A stretch of DNA of 64,000 nt from the NCBI GenBank assembly GCA_964034945.1, contig OZ035960.1, positions 71,938,652-72,002,651 of the forward strand. The letters run 5' to 3'. Below the pieces are notes generated by a model that saw only the letters and a program-made list of their open reading frames with translations, ran no database searches and was not told where the DNA came from. This document shows positions 1 through 10,828 of this stretch, one piece after another. The DNA comes from Chrysopilus asiliformis. Its lineage: Eukaryota > Arthropoda > Insecta > Diptera > Rhagionidae. Position numbers and translations under genes: made by a program. How positions within the stretch are numbered: position 1 is the stretch's first letter; the number at the start of each line of letters is the position of its first letter.

Positions 1-1676
1 CAGTCTTAACTCACCCGAATTTTGCTAAAGAGTTCTTCGTGCAGTGCGATGCCTCATCCACTGGTATCGGTGCTGTACTGTACCAATTAGACAAGAACAA
101 TAGCGAAAGAGTTATAGCCTACATTTCCAAAAAACTAACTAAAGCTGAACAAAACTACAGCGTGACGGAAAAAGAGTGCTTGGCCGCGGTGATGGCTATC
201 CACAAGTTTAGACCCTATATCGAAGGCTTGCCCTTTACAGTGATCACAGATCACGCAAGCTTAAAATGGCTTATGAGCTTACGCGATCTTGGAGGCCGTT
301 TAGCCAGATGGAGTTTGAAACTCCAGGGGTACAGTTTCAAAATTGAGCACCGAAAGGGTTCACAAAATGTAGTGGCCGATACGTTATCTCGATGTCATAT
401 GGACGGTATTTCTCTCGAAAGTCCAATGCTCACGGTAGATCTCGAATCGAGTGACTTTAAGGCGAAAGAATACGAAGAGTGGATTGAAACCATCAAAAAT
501 AACCAAGAAAGATTACCTGACCTTAAAATAGTCGATGGTTACATATATAAACGTACAATACCTTACAACGGCGACGTACAAATGGAAGAATTCGCATGGA
601 AGTTATGGATTCCTTCGGGATTGACGTACTCCTTAATTACCCAAGCCCATGAACCTCCACAAGCTTCACATGGCGGAGTTGGAAAAACATTAGCGCGAAT
701 TCGTCAACATTATTTCTGGCCTAACATGGTTACCCAAATTCGCGACTACGTAGCAAATTGTTCAATATGTAAGGAAATAAAACCACCTAACACTATTCTA
801 CGTCCAAGTATGGGATCTGAAACGATTATAGATAGACCGTTCCAAAAAGTTTATATAGACTTTTTAGGTCCGTATCCTCGTACAAAACAGGGAAATTCAT
901 TCATTTTCATTGTGCTTGACCACCTAACGAAATTTGTCTTTTTAAAAGCCATGAGACAGGCTAACTCTCAAAATGTAATCCGTTTTCTAGAAGTTGAGAT
1001 TTTCAACAAGTTTGGAGTTCCGCAGTTTGTCCATTCGGATAATGGCAAACAGTTTTGCTCAAAGGAATTTCAAACTTTACTAAACAAATACGGGGTGAAA
1101 CATATTAAAACTGCTAACTACAGTCCTCAATCCAACGCTTCTGAACGGGTTAATCAAACTGTCCTTAGTGCGATCAGAGCAACTATCAAAAACGAACAAA
1201 AATCTTGGGATATACACCTGGGAGAAATCGAATGTGCTATTAGAACCGCAAGACATTCCGCAATTGGTACGACTCCTTTTTATGCTTTGTTTGGCTGCAA
1301 CATGATCACTCATGGGAGTAATTATCCGTTAGCAAAACGACTAAAATTACTACAAGATACCGAAGTTGAATTGCTCAATCAAGCCGATAAGTTAGAGCTA
1401 TTAAGGAGCAAAATAAAGGATAATTTACACCAAGCTTATCTCAAAAATTCAAAATCTTACAATCTTCGTTCTCGAAACCGATCGTTTTCTGTGGGTCAAG
1501 AAGTTTTTCGCCGCAACTTCGTCTTAAGTGATAAATCGAAACAAATAAACGCGAAATTATGCCCTAAGTTTTTGAAAGCTCGCATCTGTAAAACAATAGG
1601 GAATAATATGTACGAACTGGAAGATTTGCAAGGGAAGAAAATCGGAGTTTTCCACGGAAAGGATTTGAAGCTCTGA
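1..1676 (+). CDS. pol: Ty3/Gypsy Pol, 3' part (RNase H and integrase), cut by window edge
   Basis: The reading frame is open from the first bases and ends at 1674-1676. Counting from the GTG at 39 (545 codons), RNase H residues are seen as CDAS (Asp4), TEKE (about 44-46) and TDHASL (Asp71), followed by VVADTLSR. An HHCC integrase zinc finger follows at about 204-245 (ASHGG, NCSICK). The integrase core has YIDFLGP, HSDNGKQF and NASERVNQ as the D, D and E positions. The C-terminal tail contains YNLRSRNRSF. By family knowledge this part of Pol degrades the RNA strand and integrates the cDNA. The frame is uninterrupted, so the copy may be fairly young. Reverse transcriptase, protease and gag lie outside the window to the left. 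No env-like frame follows. Confidence 0.95.
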   Translation, partial: VLTHPNFAKEFFVQCDASSTGIGAVLYQLDKNNSERVIAYISKKLTKAEQNYSVTEKECLAAVMAIHKFRPYIEGLPFTVITDHASLKWLMSLRDLGGRLARWSLKLQGYSFKIEHRKGSQNVVADTLSRCHMDGISLESPMLTVDLESSDFKAKEYEEWIETIKNNQERLPDLKIVDGYIYKRTIPYNGDVQMEEFAWKLWIPSGLTYSLITQAHEPPQASHGGVGKTLARIRQHYFWPNMVTQIRDYVANCSICKEIKPPNTILRPSMGSETIIDRPFQKVYIDFLGPYPRTKQGNSFIFIVLDHLTKFVFLKAMRQANSQNVIRFLEVEIFNKFGVPQFVHSDNGKQFCSKEFQTLLNKYGVKHIKTANYSPQSNASERVNQTVLSAIRATIKNEQKSWDIHLGEIECAIRTARHSAIGTTPFYALFGCNMITHGSNYPLAKRLKLLQDTEVELLNQADKLELLRSKIKDNLHQAYLKNSKSYNLRSRNRSFSVGQEVFRRNFVLSDKSKQINAKLCPKFLKARICKTIGNNMYELEDLQGKKIGVFHGKDLKL

Positions 1677-4600
1677 TAAAAAGTTTGTATAGTCTCAACA
1701 AAAACGTGATTTTATTGCCATCTTGTCTTTACAGAAAACCTAAAATAGAACGAAATAACACCTTTACAGAGTCATGTTTATACCTTAAAATATATTATCC
1801 GATTTTAGATGAGCCCGGCTTGACATTATAGTGGGTTCGGCACCACGTTCAACTGTTGGTTTCGAAAAATTCGAACTACACTATGGTCGTGGCTGTTTTT
1901 CCGAATCTTTCTTCATTGTCGGGGAAATCTCGAAATCTCCGGTGCTGTCGCAGCCACCTAGAAAAGAAAAGTTAAATTTTCAACAGAAATATGCCCTTTA
2001 TGAACTTAATTAATAATTACTTCCCTCAGTACGGTCTGACGAATTGACAGATTCGATGAGAAAATTCTTCCTGTCAGAAATAATCCAGCTAGACTCAATT
2101 CTCCACGTTTTTCCACATTCCATTGCCGATGTATTATTTTTCATATTTTTCCGATCAATTACACCTAAAAATTCAACCGAGAATTAAAAATCTAAAATAA
2201 TAGTAAAATTCAAACAAAAACAATAGCCAAGACGTCACAAAGTAAATTTATATGTAAAACACAAAACATCATTCCACAATTAACATTTCATGCTTCTAAA
2301 ACTCCACGTTAACTAATATTATTAATAAATAACATAAATATTGCACTTTTCCATATAGTTAAAAACAAAAAAAAATTCACGACCGTTTAATGCACTTGCT
2401 GCAGAAATTAAAGTAAATATTCCCACGGCCATTATAACTGATCGCGTCATTCCAATAAAGTACAAAGAATAACAGTGGCTAGATCACAAAATACTTATAA
2501 AAAAATACCGAATTATACTTATCTGTTTATCAAACGTAGACTTCCATATCGTCTTGATGGTATTAGATGATCTTCGACCACATTTACTCCTATTCCAGCC
2601 TGGTGTCTGCAAAAGGAGGATTCTGCAAATTTATTAATTATCTTGGTATAAATGGTTCTGACTTTTGTATTTATACTCACCCATACGTAAAACCACCTGT
2701 TGTAACACACTTCGTCAAAAAATTAGAACTTTGACATTTAAAGATTTTCTTTGACTGTCAAACTAATTTTAATCTATTTCCGCCGGATTTTCCACCATGT
2801 TAAAAATGGAGGAATTTCCGCTAAAACGTACCCGGATATGACCATTTCGACATGGCTGAGTCATTTGTCTTAATATAGTTGCTTAGAATAAATCACATTT
2901 TCACATTTTCCTTAAATTTTATAATTAAAATTTTTCTAAGTGAATAAATAAGTGATACGAGTTAAAGGTATTTATAATAACCTCGGTTGAGTAGTTATAT
3001 TAAATTTTTTTCGAAAATTTAAGGATCCACGAAATTTTTACCTTCTTAAAAAAAAAGGGGGTTGCTGAATTTCCAGCAGGATATCCCCGTGCCCGAGACG
3101 GTAATCTCGTGGCTCTAGAAGAGGGAATCTTCTATTTTGAGCCCAGTGTGTCCCGATTTTGTTCCTGAAATTACCAGGATTTTCATTTTGGAAAAACGCA
3201 TGGCCCTCTCCAGATCATACAGCTGAGGAGTTTCAACGGAAGGAAAATCCGGAACCTCGTTTTGGTAGATCGAGAGTAGCAGAATTTTCCAGTGAAATCC
3301 AGGATTTCCTCAGGGACCACAGATTTAAACCTCATTTTGCACAACGAACAAGTAAGGTTATCTTTAAATTTTCGCAAAATCCGATGTTAAATTTAGTAAT
3401 CTCGATTAGCCACGTGCCAAAAATAATCGGCAGCATATCCGGCCCGAGATTCATTAACCCCCTTAGAATTCGGCGGATTCATCAGCGAATTCATTAGAAA
3501 TTCGATATTTTCGCGATCTTATCCTAATGTTAAAATTATGTCTAATTTATTTCTATTAACTAATTGATAAAAATATTAAAATTGCTTGCTAAAATTCTTA
3601 AGACTAGAGTTAAAATTTTAAAAGGTTATATTTAAGAGAATCACATAAAACTTATTCTAAAATCAAGTAGTGTAATTTAATTAAAAATTTGTCTACATTT
3701 TGTGAACGGCAGCCACCTTGCAAAAGTTCATTTACACGTGCTCAAAAGAGTTACGCGATTGAGCAGTTGTAGACAAATGGGGCCCCCTGTGTACACAACA
3801 ATTTAATTTAAAATTTTAAACGTGTTAAAACAAAATTATTGTTTTATCTATGCGTGGCCTAAGTGGTGATAGTTTTTATGTATTATTTTTTTCAAAATTT
3901 ATGGTAAAATATTTTTGCATGTTATTATTATTTGATATCTTTAAGATTCGTCGATTAAACCTAGTCTTTATATTATTACAATTGTTGTTTCGCATAACTA
4001 TCGAGTATCTAATAAGATGCGACGCATTTCAATAAAAGTTTATAAGATGAAGTTCAATCTTTAATTTTCGTGAGTATGGTGAGTGCGAGAGTGTCGGACA
4101 TGAAAACGGAAGAGATGACTTCGTTGCTAATCTATCGTCTGGTATAGATTAGTAAGCCTAATGATTGACAACCCTTTTCCCCATTTCAGCCTTTCCTATC
4201 CCTATCCCCCTCTTTTAATATGAAGAACCTGGTAGGTACAAATTTTATGTAGCGACCAAGGGGTTCAATTGCAGGAAAGATACCACGACCATCCGATGAG
4301 CTAGGCCGTAAGAAAGTTACCTACCATCCTGTTCAAGAACACCCAAATTTACCCACCACTTGGAGGCTACAACGAATCGTATAACTTTTTAGTGAGATTT
4401 TTTTCCCAAAATGGAGAAGATACAGTTTAACGAAGATGTTTTCAATATTCTAGAGCAGTGTGATTCTAGTCAATTAAAAAAAATAATCGATTAATTTTTG
4501 CCATCTCTACTCAGTTCATTTCCAATATTTTTAACGGCACATAGTGCTACTTTGATTTGTGGCGTATATTCTTTGCCAATTGAGTTGTTTTTCTGCTTGG

Positions 4601-4894
4601 GTATTTCCTGGGTATTGCAACCCTATTGCAACCCTCTGTAGTATTTTTTGGACTTTTGAATATTTTGAATATTTTGAAAATTTTTAAGTTTGGCTTTTTG
4701 TTACTTTTTTCCTTTTGTTACTTTTTTCCTTATATTTTGTTCCATGTTTGTGCATGATCCTTACGCTGTAATTCAATAGCGAAAAATCTGCCCCTGACAA
4801 CGCAGATCATTTTGGGAAATACCGCGTAAAATCGGTCTGGTAGTTTTTCAGTGTTTTAATCTCATACACACATATATACCAACACTAATTTTTT
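1677..4894. other. Noncoding tail of the left Gypsy element and unassigned AT-rich DNA
   Basis: I see no convincing gene here. The first 1.4 kb is probably 3' untranslated DNA of the Gypsy element. A polypurine tract at 3048-3061 could mark the start of a 3' LTR. 3062-4894 could then contain that LTR and flanking DNA, but its 5' partner is off the window so the end cannot be fixed. A short inverted repeat (CTAATCTAT / ATAGATTAG) lies near 4130-4156. Short open frames here show no domain or codon pattern. Confidence 0.4.
3048..3061 (+). promoter_or_regulatory. Candidate polypurine tract of the left Gypsy element
   Basis: Nine A followed by five G lie about 1.37 kb after the pol stop, on the coding strand. 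Polypurine tracts prime plus-strand cDNA synthesis directly upstream of the 3' LTR. The other Gypsy copy in this window has a comparable pol-to-LTR distance once its nested insertion is subtracted. LTR identity is not proven because the 5' LTR is outside the window. Confidence 0.4.
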
Positions 4895-5395
4895 TATACC
4901 CGTATGGTGAAACCAAAGGGTATATTAAATTTGCCTTACCGTTTGTAACGCCAAGATCCCGTCAACACACACATAAATAAATTACACCAGTGTGTTTAGA
5001 ATGATGAAAAAATTGATTTTTGCATGTCCGTCCGTCCGTCTGTCCGTCTCTGGAGCGAATTGAGGGCGTACGGATTGAGCTAGAGACTTAAAATTTTACG
5101 CAGAATCGTTTTTCGTAAAATGCAAGGCTAAGTTCGTTAATGGGCAAAAATGGTTTTTTGCGATTATCTCAAAAACGGTGCATCTTATCAAAAAAGTGCA
5201 AGAACAAAACTTATTTAGGATATTGTTCTACATAAAACTCCTATAGATGAAAATCCGATTGGAATAGATTAAAAAAAATCTTATTCAAAAATTTGACTTC
5301 AAAGTTCGCCGTTCACTTAAACTTCGAACAATGCCATATCACCATACAGGTTTTCAATAATTGCCAAATTGGCAATTATAGCTTTTGTTGTGTTT
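4895..5395 (+). mobile_element. Family B repeat (DINE-1-like rolling-circle element), copy a
   Basis: It starts with TTATACCCGTATGGTGAAACC, whose parts ATACCC, GGT, ACC and GGGTAT form nested inverted repeats. It then has a TCCG/TCTG microsatellite near 5025-5050. It ends with an ATTGCC/GGCAAT hairpin followed by ATAGCTTTTGTT. This layout (5' subterminal inverted repeat, internal GTCCGTC microsatellite, 3' hairpin close to the end, no coding) matches DINE-1/INE-1-type nonautonomous Helentrons known in flies. Family assignment is inferred from structure. Confidence 0.7.
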
Positions 5396-5948
5396 ACATA
5401 GATTTAGAATGCTAAAAATCAACTTAAAAAACGTAAAAATCAATGTAATCCTTATAGGACCTTCCGCTTCAGATTTTGATAATCTAATACTGGATTCGTG
5501 ATCAGCGACCCCAAAAACCCCCTTATACCGATTTTTCCCGGAATTTTAAAAATCTAGAATTTTAAAAATCTAATACCAGATTCGTGATCAGCGACCCCAA
5601 AAACCCTATAATGCAAATTTTTCCGGGGAAAAATGGGAAAAAGGATATTTTCATTATCCTTACAGGACCTTCCGTTTCGAATTTTGAAAATCTAATACCG
5701 GATTCGTGATCAGTGACCCCAAAAACCCTATAATGCAAATTTTTCCGGGGAAAAATGGGAAAAAGGATATTTTCGTTATCCTTACAGGACCTTCTGCTTT
5801 GAATTTTGAAAATCTAACATAGCTTAAAACCTGATCCTGGCAACGCAGATCATTTTGCAAAAAACCGCATAAAAATCGGTCCAGTAGTTTTTGAGTTTTG
5901 TAATCACAAACAAACAGACAGACAAACATCCATTTTTATATATATATA
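5396..5948 (-). mobile_element. Family E repeat, copy a (carries 122-bp tandem units)
   Basis: On the minus strand it begins with TATATATATAAAAATGGATG and a GTTTGTCTGTC stretch, then ACTCAAAAACTACTGGACCG, then tandem units containing GGTCCTGTAAGGATAA. The 3' end here is divergent compared with other copies. There is no coding capacity. The 5' part translates identically over 89 codons to the copy starting at 14918, which shows close sequence identity and not a protein. It is probably a nonautonomous element. Confidence 0.65.
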
Positions 5949-6195
5949 GCAGACCCTTCGTTGGCAGCTAAAAGTTTTTTGCATAAATTTTAGAATGCCA
6001 AAAAACCATAAATAACTTAAAAACTTTTGGGAAAAGACGTTATCCTTACAGGACCTTCCGTTTCGAATTTTGAAAATCTACATAGCTAAAGACCTGCTCC
6101 TGGCAACACAGAACATTTTGCAAAAAAACCGCGTAAAAATCGGTCTAGTAGTTTTTGAGTTTTGTAATCTCAAACAAACCAACAGACCAACAAAC
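5949..6195 (-). mobile_element. Family E repeat, copy b (minimal, without array)
   Basis: It lies directly next to copy a, head to tail. Its 3' end is seen at 5949 as GCAGACCCTTCGTTGGCAGC on the plus strand. It contains a single GGTCCTGTAAGGATAA motif and the ACTCAAAAACTAC motif, but not the internal tandem units. It shows what the element looks like before array expansion, or after array loss. Confidence 0.6.
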
Positions 6196-6479
6196 TTTTA
6201 GTTAGTGTCTTTTCTTTGATTTATTTATTTATTTATTTTTTAGGCTGCTTCCGCCGGTTGTCTTATTTGTCTTACTATTTTAATTAGTGGGTCAAAGATT
6301 TCGTCGTCAATGTCCATTTCTTTTTAAAAGCTTTTATTTAGCTCGCTATCTTGTTTGTTTGTTTGTCGGGGTCAAATCTTGCAATCAAATTTTGACCCAC
6401 TTCCACTCATCCGATTCACTTGAAATTTTGTACACTTATATAAGTCCGATGGCAATACAATATTTTCTCTACTTCGTCC

Positions 6480-7450
6480 TTGTAAGGATAAGAGAAGGTC
6501 CTGTAAGGATAACGTGATTATCCTTTTCTCCAAATTTTCCGGAAAAAAATCTATTCTGGGGGTTTTGGGGGTCGCTGAATCCGAATCTGTCATTAAAAAG
6601 TCTGTAAGGATAACGGAATGTTCCGTAAGGATAACGTGATTATCCTTTTCTCCAAATTTTCCAGAAAAAAATCTACTCTGCGGTTTTTTGGGGTCGCTGA
6701 ATCCGAATCTGTCATCAAAAAGTCTGTAAGGATAACGGAAGGTCCTGTAAGGATAACGTGATTATCCTTTTCTCCAAATTTTCTGGAAAAAAATCTATTC
6801 TGGGGGTTTTTGGGGTCGCTGAATCCGAATCTGTCATCAAAAAGTCTGTAAGGATAACGGAAGGTCCTGTAAGGATAACGTGATTATCCTTTTCTCCAAA
6901 TTTTCTGGAAAAAAATCTATTCTGGGTGTTTTTGGGGTCGCTGAATCCGAATCTGTCATCAAAAAGTCTGTAAGGATAACGGAAGGTCCTGTAAGGATAA
7001 CGTGATTATCCTTTTCTCCAAATTTTCCGGAAAAAAATCTATTCTGGGGGTTTTTGGGGTCGCTGAATCCGAATCTGTCATTAAAAAGTCTGTAAGGATA
7101 ACGGAAGGTCCTGTAAGGATAACGTGATTATCCTTTTCTCCAAATTTTCCGGAAAAAAATCTCACCTGGGGGTTTTTGGGATCGCTGAATCCGATTCTGA
7201 TGTTAACAAGTCTGTAAGGATAACGGAAGGTCCTATAAGGATAACGTGATTCTCCTTTTCCTCAAATTTTCCGGAAAAAAATCTCACCTGGGGGTTTTTG
7301 GGATCGCTGAATCCGATTCTGATGTTAACAAGTCTGTAAGGATAACGGAAGGTCCTGTAAGGATAACGTGATTATCCTTTTTCTCAATTGTTCCGGGAAA
7401 AAATATGTTCTGCGGGTTTTGGGTTCGCTGAATACGATTCTCAAGTTAAA
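6480..7450 (+). repeat. Tandem array, 122-bp unit, about 8 copies
   Basis: The motif GTCTGTAAGGATAACGG begins at 6600, 6722, 6844, 6966, 7088, 7210 and 7332, an exact 122-bp spacing, with partial units at both ends. Each unit contains GGTCCTGTAAGGATAACGTG, a GGAAAAAAATCT stretch and GGGGTCGCTGAATCCG. The units differ by scattered substitutions, and the last three differ more. Confidence 0.9.
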
Positions 7451-7538
7451 AGCCTGTAAGGACATCTCAAATGTAAGGATATATATTCAAAAACTAAAAA
7501 GAAAATAAAAAATACAAAAAAAAAATTTAAAAAAAAGC

Positions 7539-7739
7539 TTTTATTAAAAAAAATACACTAAAAAGAAAAAAAAAATTTCTGGACGCTGTGTATCACAAAT
7601 ATAAAAGCTTTTAAAAAGCGAGATAAAGCATAAAACAATAAAATAAACATTTATCTCGCTTTTTAAAAGCTTTTATATTTGTGATACACAGCGTACAGAA
7701 AATTATTTTTTTCTTTTTAGTGCATTTTTTTTAATAAAA
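7539..7739. repeat. Long inverted repeat with arms of about 89 bp
   Basis: Arm 7539-7627 is the reverse complement of arm 7650-7739 with few mismatches. It is centred on an AT-rich spacer of about 22 bases. The inner arm sequence includes GTATCACAAATATAAAAGC and AAAAAGCGAGATAAA. It forms the right end of family C copy a. Confidence 0.85.
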
Positions 7740-7874
7740 CCTTTTTTTCAAAAATTTTTTTTTCATATTTTTTTTTGTTTGTGATTACTTTGTTTTAACT
7801 CTTTAGTACACAACTTGTTTTTTTTTTTTTTCACTTTTTACAAAAAAGCGTTATTGCGTTATTTGGTCACGCAA

Positions 7875-7893
7875 GATCCCACCGCTGCCACCA
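7875..7893 (-). promoter_or_regulatory. Putative retrotransposon primer-binding site
   Basis: On the minus strand TGGTGGCAGCGGTGGGATC lies a few bases after the end of the LTR (7898). It begins with TGG as expected for a sequence complementary to a tRNA 3' end. Which tRNA was not determined. The internal region of the retrotransposon after this site is missing. Confidence 0.5.
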
Positions 7894-7897
7894 AATT

Positions 7898-8824
7898 TGT
7901 TATCGCGACGATAAGCACAATTTTTACTTATTCATTTGTTTTAAGAGAAACACCAATTGTTTTTTCATGAGGTTATTATTTCATTTATTAACTTAACATT
8001 TATTATATTTGGTTAATGTTCACATTCAATGTTACTTATTCTTTTATTAAATTTACATTTATGTTTAATTTATTAGTTTTCACAATCAACTGATTCGTTG
8101 TAACTGCACTTTACTGATTCTTAACCTTCACTGACTGGCTTAACTTCTTAACTGAACTTTCTTGACTATCCTGAACATAACTTACTGCTATTCTGAACTG
8201 AACTTACTCCTTGCTATTCGATGTCATGGCCCTTTTATTGGTGAACTCCCTTCTTTTGGAAGCACCTCGTCGATTGGCTTGCAACCAATCGAAAACTTCG
8301 TTAAGTGTCCACTCGAAAGCTGATTGGCCGCAGTTGGACTTCCAACGATGCATTCCATCAGCTTGAGTGTGATACTCATGTGCAGCTTGTTTATTTAGGC
8401 CGCTTCGTAAATCACGTTGCGAGGTAACGTGAGCTACCTTCGCAGTTTGTTTACGTTGGGCAATTCCAGGTGCACATTGTATTCGGTAATTTGTGTGGAT
8501 CTTTGCACTTTGTGTGACCGACATATGTTGGCCAATACTTGCTACATCGAATTGTATCGAAATGTGCGTCTTTTGCACTTTGGTGGCCCACTTATGTTGG
8601 CCAATATTGATTGGAATTCGATGCGCTTGTCATTTACGTACACCGGGGTCATTGATCATTACTTTTCCGGGTTGCGTAAATGTACTTTCTTGGAAACATT
8701 CATAAATCATGCGATTTATGGATGTTTCTATTTGTTCTTTGTTTCAAAGGGAATATCTCATATTTCGTTAGATTTGAAGGATATTCCCTATGAAATTGTT
8801 TATACCTAGTCGTGTGGGTGGTCA
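7898..8824 (-). mobile_element. LTR of a retrotransposon (about 927 bp) with truncated internal region
   Basis: On the minus strand it runs from TGACCACCCACACGAC to CGTCGCGATAACA, so it has TG...CA ends, and it is followed by a primer-binding-site-like sequence. It cuts the Helitron frame right after 8825. The body contains CTGAAC/ACTGAC-like short repeats near 8100-8210. Open frames inside (8204-8578, 8417-8809) overlap one another on opposite strands and look like chance. The superfamily is unknown because no gag or pol follows. The boundary with the Helitron supports the right end. The left flank passes into family C and poly-T DNA. Confidence 0.6.
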
Positions 8825-9523
8825 CTTATGACAATACAGCCTCTGCTCAGTATTTAATGATCGAATAATTTGGGAAAAGTTTAGATCGGAAATGAGTGGT
8901 GGCAATTTTATTACACGGGTTTCGTTATCTTGGGGAATATTATCATCTATTATTCGTATATTAGGGTCCACATTTGGGATTTGAAAGGGGCGAAGATCCG
9001 GATCGCCGTCATTCTGAATATCTTCGGTATTTTCAAGAAATCTTTCATTTTTTGCAGCGATTAGGGCATTTTCAAGCTCATCGTCATTCCCAAAAAAACT
9101 ATTGAACTTGCGACGAACAGTATTAATCGTAAGGAGATATTGTTGACAGAGAGTCTCACAATTTTGCTGCAAAATATCACGTTCTTCATTGCGCCAAGGC
9201 AAGAAAAGCATGGCCTGTTCTCGAAAATAATTATCACGTTCCTGAGTCATTATATATCTGCGATACCGAATGACACAGTGTTTGGTTCTTTTTCGTAAGA
9301 ATCCACTGGAATCCTTAAGTCGTAGTGGCTCGTCGCCGGCGACTTCCTCATTTTCTTCTCCATCATCATTATTGGGATTTGCTGAACGGACAGATGAGAA
9401 TTTATAGTATGCGGTGAATTCAGCGAGAGATATATCTTCGAGGTAGTCAGGACGCTGTTCATAGTGCTCAAGTAAATTCGAGACGAAAATATCAGTTGAA
9501 TGTTGCGGTAGTTCTCTCAACTG
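8825..9523 (-). pseudogene. Helitron replicase fragment: pre-helicase region
   Basis: The minus-strand frame reads QLRELPQHSTDIFVSNLLEHYEQRPDYLEDISLAEF as separate recognisable blocks. These are the LPxxSxDIF, YEQRP and LAEF motifs found between Rep and helicase in Helitrons. Next come YFREQAMLFLPWRNEE and an SLNTEQRLYCHK block just before the Walker-A region would start. The frame is then interrupted by the LTR at 8824, and no helicase domain is found. The first codons of the long open frame (9524-9547) belong to the inserted family B element. This is the most C-terminal surviving piece of the dismembered gene. Confidence 0.85.
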
Positions 9524-9664
9524 TTTATACCCGTATGGTGAAACCAAAGGGTATATTAACTTTGCCTTACCGTTTGTAACGCCAAGATCCCGTCATCGCA
9601 CAAAAAAATGAATTACACCAGTGTGTTTAGAATGATAAAAATATTTAATTTCTGCATGTCCGTC

Positions 9665-9695
<31 letters not shown>

Positions 9696-10020
9696 GGCGC
9701 AGATTGCGGGCGCACGGATTGAGCTAGAGACTTGAAAGTTTGCACAGATCCGTTTTTCGTAAAATGCGAGGCCAAGTTCGTTAATGGGCAAAAATGGACC
9801 ATTAGAGGGGGGTAAGTCCAAGAACAAAAGTTATTTAGGATATGATTCTACATAAAACTCCCATACATCAAAATTCGATTGGAATAAATTTAAAAAAATC
9901 TTATTGGAAAGTTTGACTTCAAAGTGGAATTTTGGTATAGCTGTTCGAATTTTGATACGAATATCACCATACGGGTCTCCAATGATTGCCAGATTGGCAA
10001 TTATAGCTTTTGTTATGTTT
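9524..10020 (+). mobile_element. Family B repeat, copy b, inserted in the Helitron frame
   Basis: The 5' end TTTATACCCGTATGGTG is at 9524. A TCCG/TCTG microsatellite lies at about 9657-9695. The 3' hairpin ATTGCCAGATTGGCAAT is at about 9986-10002 and the end is near 10020. The flanking Helitron fragments on both sides join in the correct protein order, which fixes the element limits well. Confidence 0.8.
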
Positions 10021-10210
10021 TTGAGATTAATATACTCAACCGCATTACTACTTTCTGAGATCCGAATGCCGAGAATATTATACACTGCTTCCTGAGCTTA
10101 GATTTCTAGCCCATGAATAAATTTATTCCCTAGATGATGGAGTTTTGACGTGGATACGTCTTGGATTTTGGTTATGGGGGTACAAATTAGAAAATCGGCT
10201 TGCTGCCATA
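10021..10210 (-). pseudogene. Helitron replicase fragment: region before LPxxSxDIF
   Basis: The minus strand encodes QEAVYNILGIRISESSNAVE, matching the Helitron block QEAxYxILxxxxSxxS that directly precedes the LPxxSxDIF block. The latter begins just beyond copy b at 9523. Upstream bases to 10210 are open in a different frame and are less certain. The fragment is held between two family B insertions of opposite orientation. Confidence 0.75.
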
Positions 10211-10828
10211 AACATAACAAAAGCTATAATTGCCAATCTGGCAATTATTGGAGACCCGTATGGTGATATTCGTATCAAAATTCGAACAGCTATGCCAAAA
10301 TTCCACTTTGAAGTCAAACTTTCCAATAAGATTTTTTGAAATTTATTCCAATCGGATTTTGATGTATGGGAGTTTTATGTAGAATCATATCCTAAATAAC
10401 TTTTGTTCTTGCACTTTTTTGATAAGATGCTCCGTTTTTGAGATATTCGCAAAAAACGTTTTCGTTCGTATGGGGGGTACGAACCCCCCCCCCCCCCCCC
10501 CCCCTAATGGTCCATTTTTGCCCATTAACGAACTTAGCCTCACATTTTACGAAAAACGGATCCACGTAAAATTTCAAGTCTCTAGCTCAATCCGTGCGCC
10601 CGCAATCCGCGCCACAGACAGACAGACAGATGGATAGACAGAAGGACAGACGGACAAACGGACAGACGGACAGACGGACAGACAGACGGACGGACATGCA
10701 AAATTCAATTTTTTTTATCATTCTAAACACACTGGTGTAATTCATTTTTTTGTGCGGTGACGGGATCTTGGCGTTACAAACGGTAAGGCAATGTTAATAT
10801 ACCCTTTGGTTTCACCATACGGGTATAA
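10211..10828 (-). mobile_element. Family B repeat, copy c
   Basis: It is in inverted orientation relative to copy b. The 3' hairpin is at about 10229-10245, the GACAGACGGACAG microsatellite at 10616-10695, and the 5' end (GGGTATA on the plus strand) at 10827. It contains a 21-base C run at 10484-10504 inside a GGGGGTACGAAC-type region, which other copies have as a much shorter run. Confidence 0.8.
10484..10504 (+). repeat. Poly(C) tract, 21 bases
   Basis: There are 21 consecutive C inside family B copy c. The partial copies at 39470 and 40555 have only CCCCCC-type runs at the same place. It is a slippage-prone tract and its length may not be exact in an assembly. Confidence 0.8.

Larger units (their letters stand above)
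6290..7770 (+). mobile_element. Family C repeat, copy a (array of 122-bp units plus terminal hairpin)
   Basis: It opens with AAAAGCTTTTATTTAGCTCGC, carries an array of 122-bp units (about 6480-7450), and ends with a large inverted repeat (7539-7739). A second, shorter relative is at 46225-46960 with the same opening, one array unit and a weaker terminal hairpin. No protein is encoded. The exact termini are uncertain. Confidence 0.55.

Noticed and set aside
3159..3497. 112-codon plus-strand frame as a gene
   Set aside because: It lies in the presumed 3' LTR or tail of the left Gypsy element, overlaps a 64-codon frame on the other strand, and has no recognisable domain.
5660..5929. 89-codon frame identical to the one at 14937-15206, which might suggest a conserved small protein
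   Set aside because: It comes from near-identical noncoding family E DNA including the microsatellite head. The frame changes between copies and has no start context or known fold.
8204..8809. Open frames of 124 and 130 codons on opposite strands
   Set aside because: They lie inside an LTR and overlap each other, with no domain.
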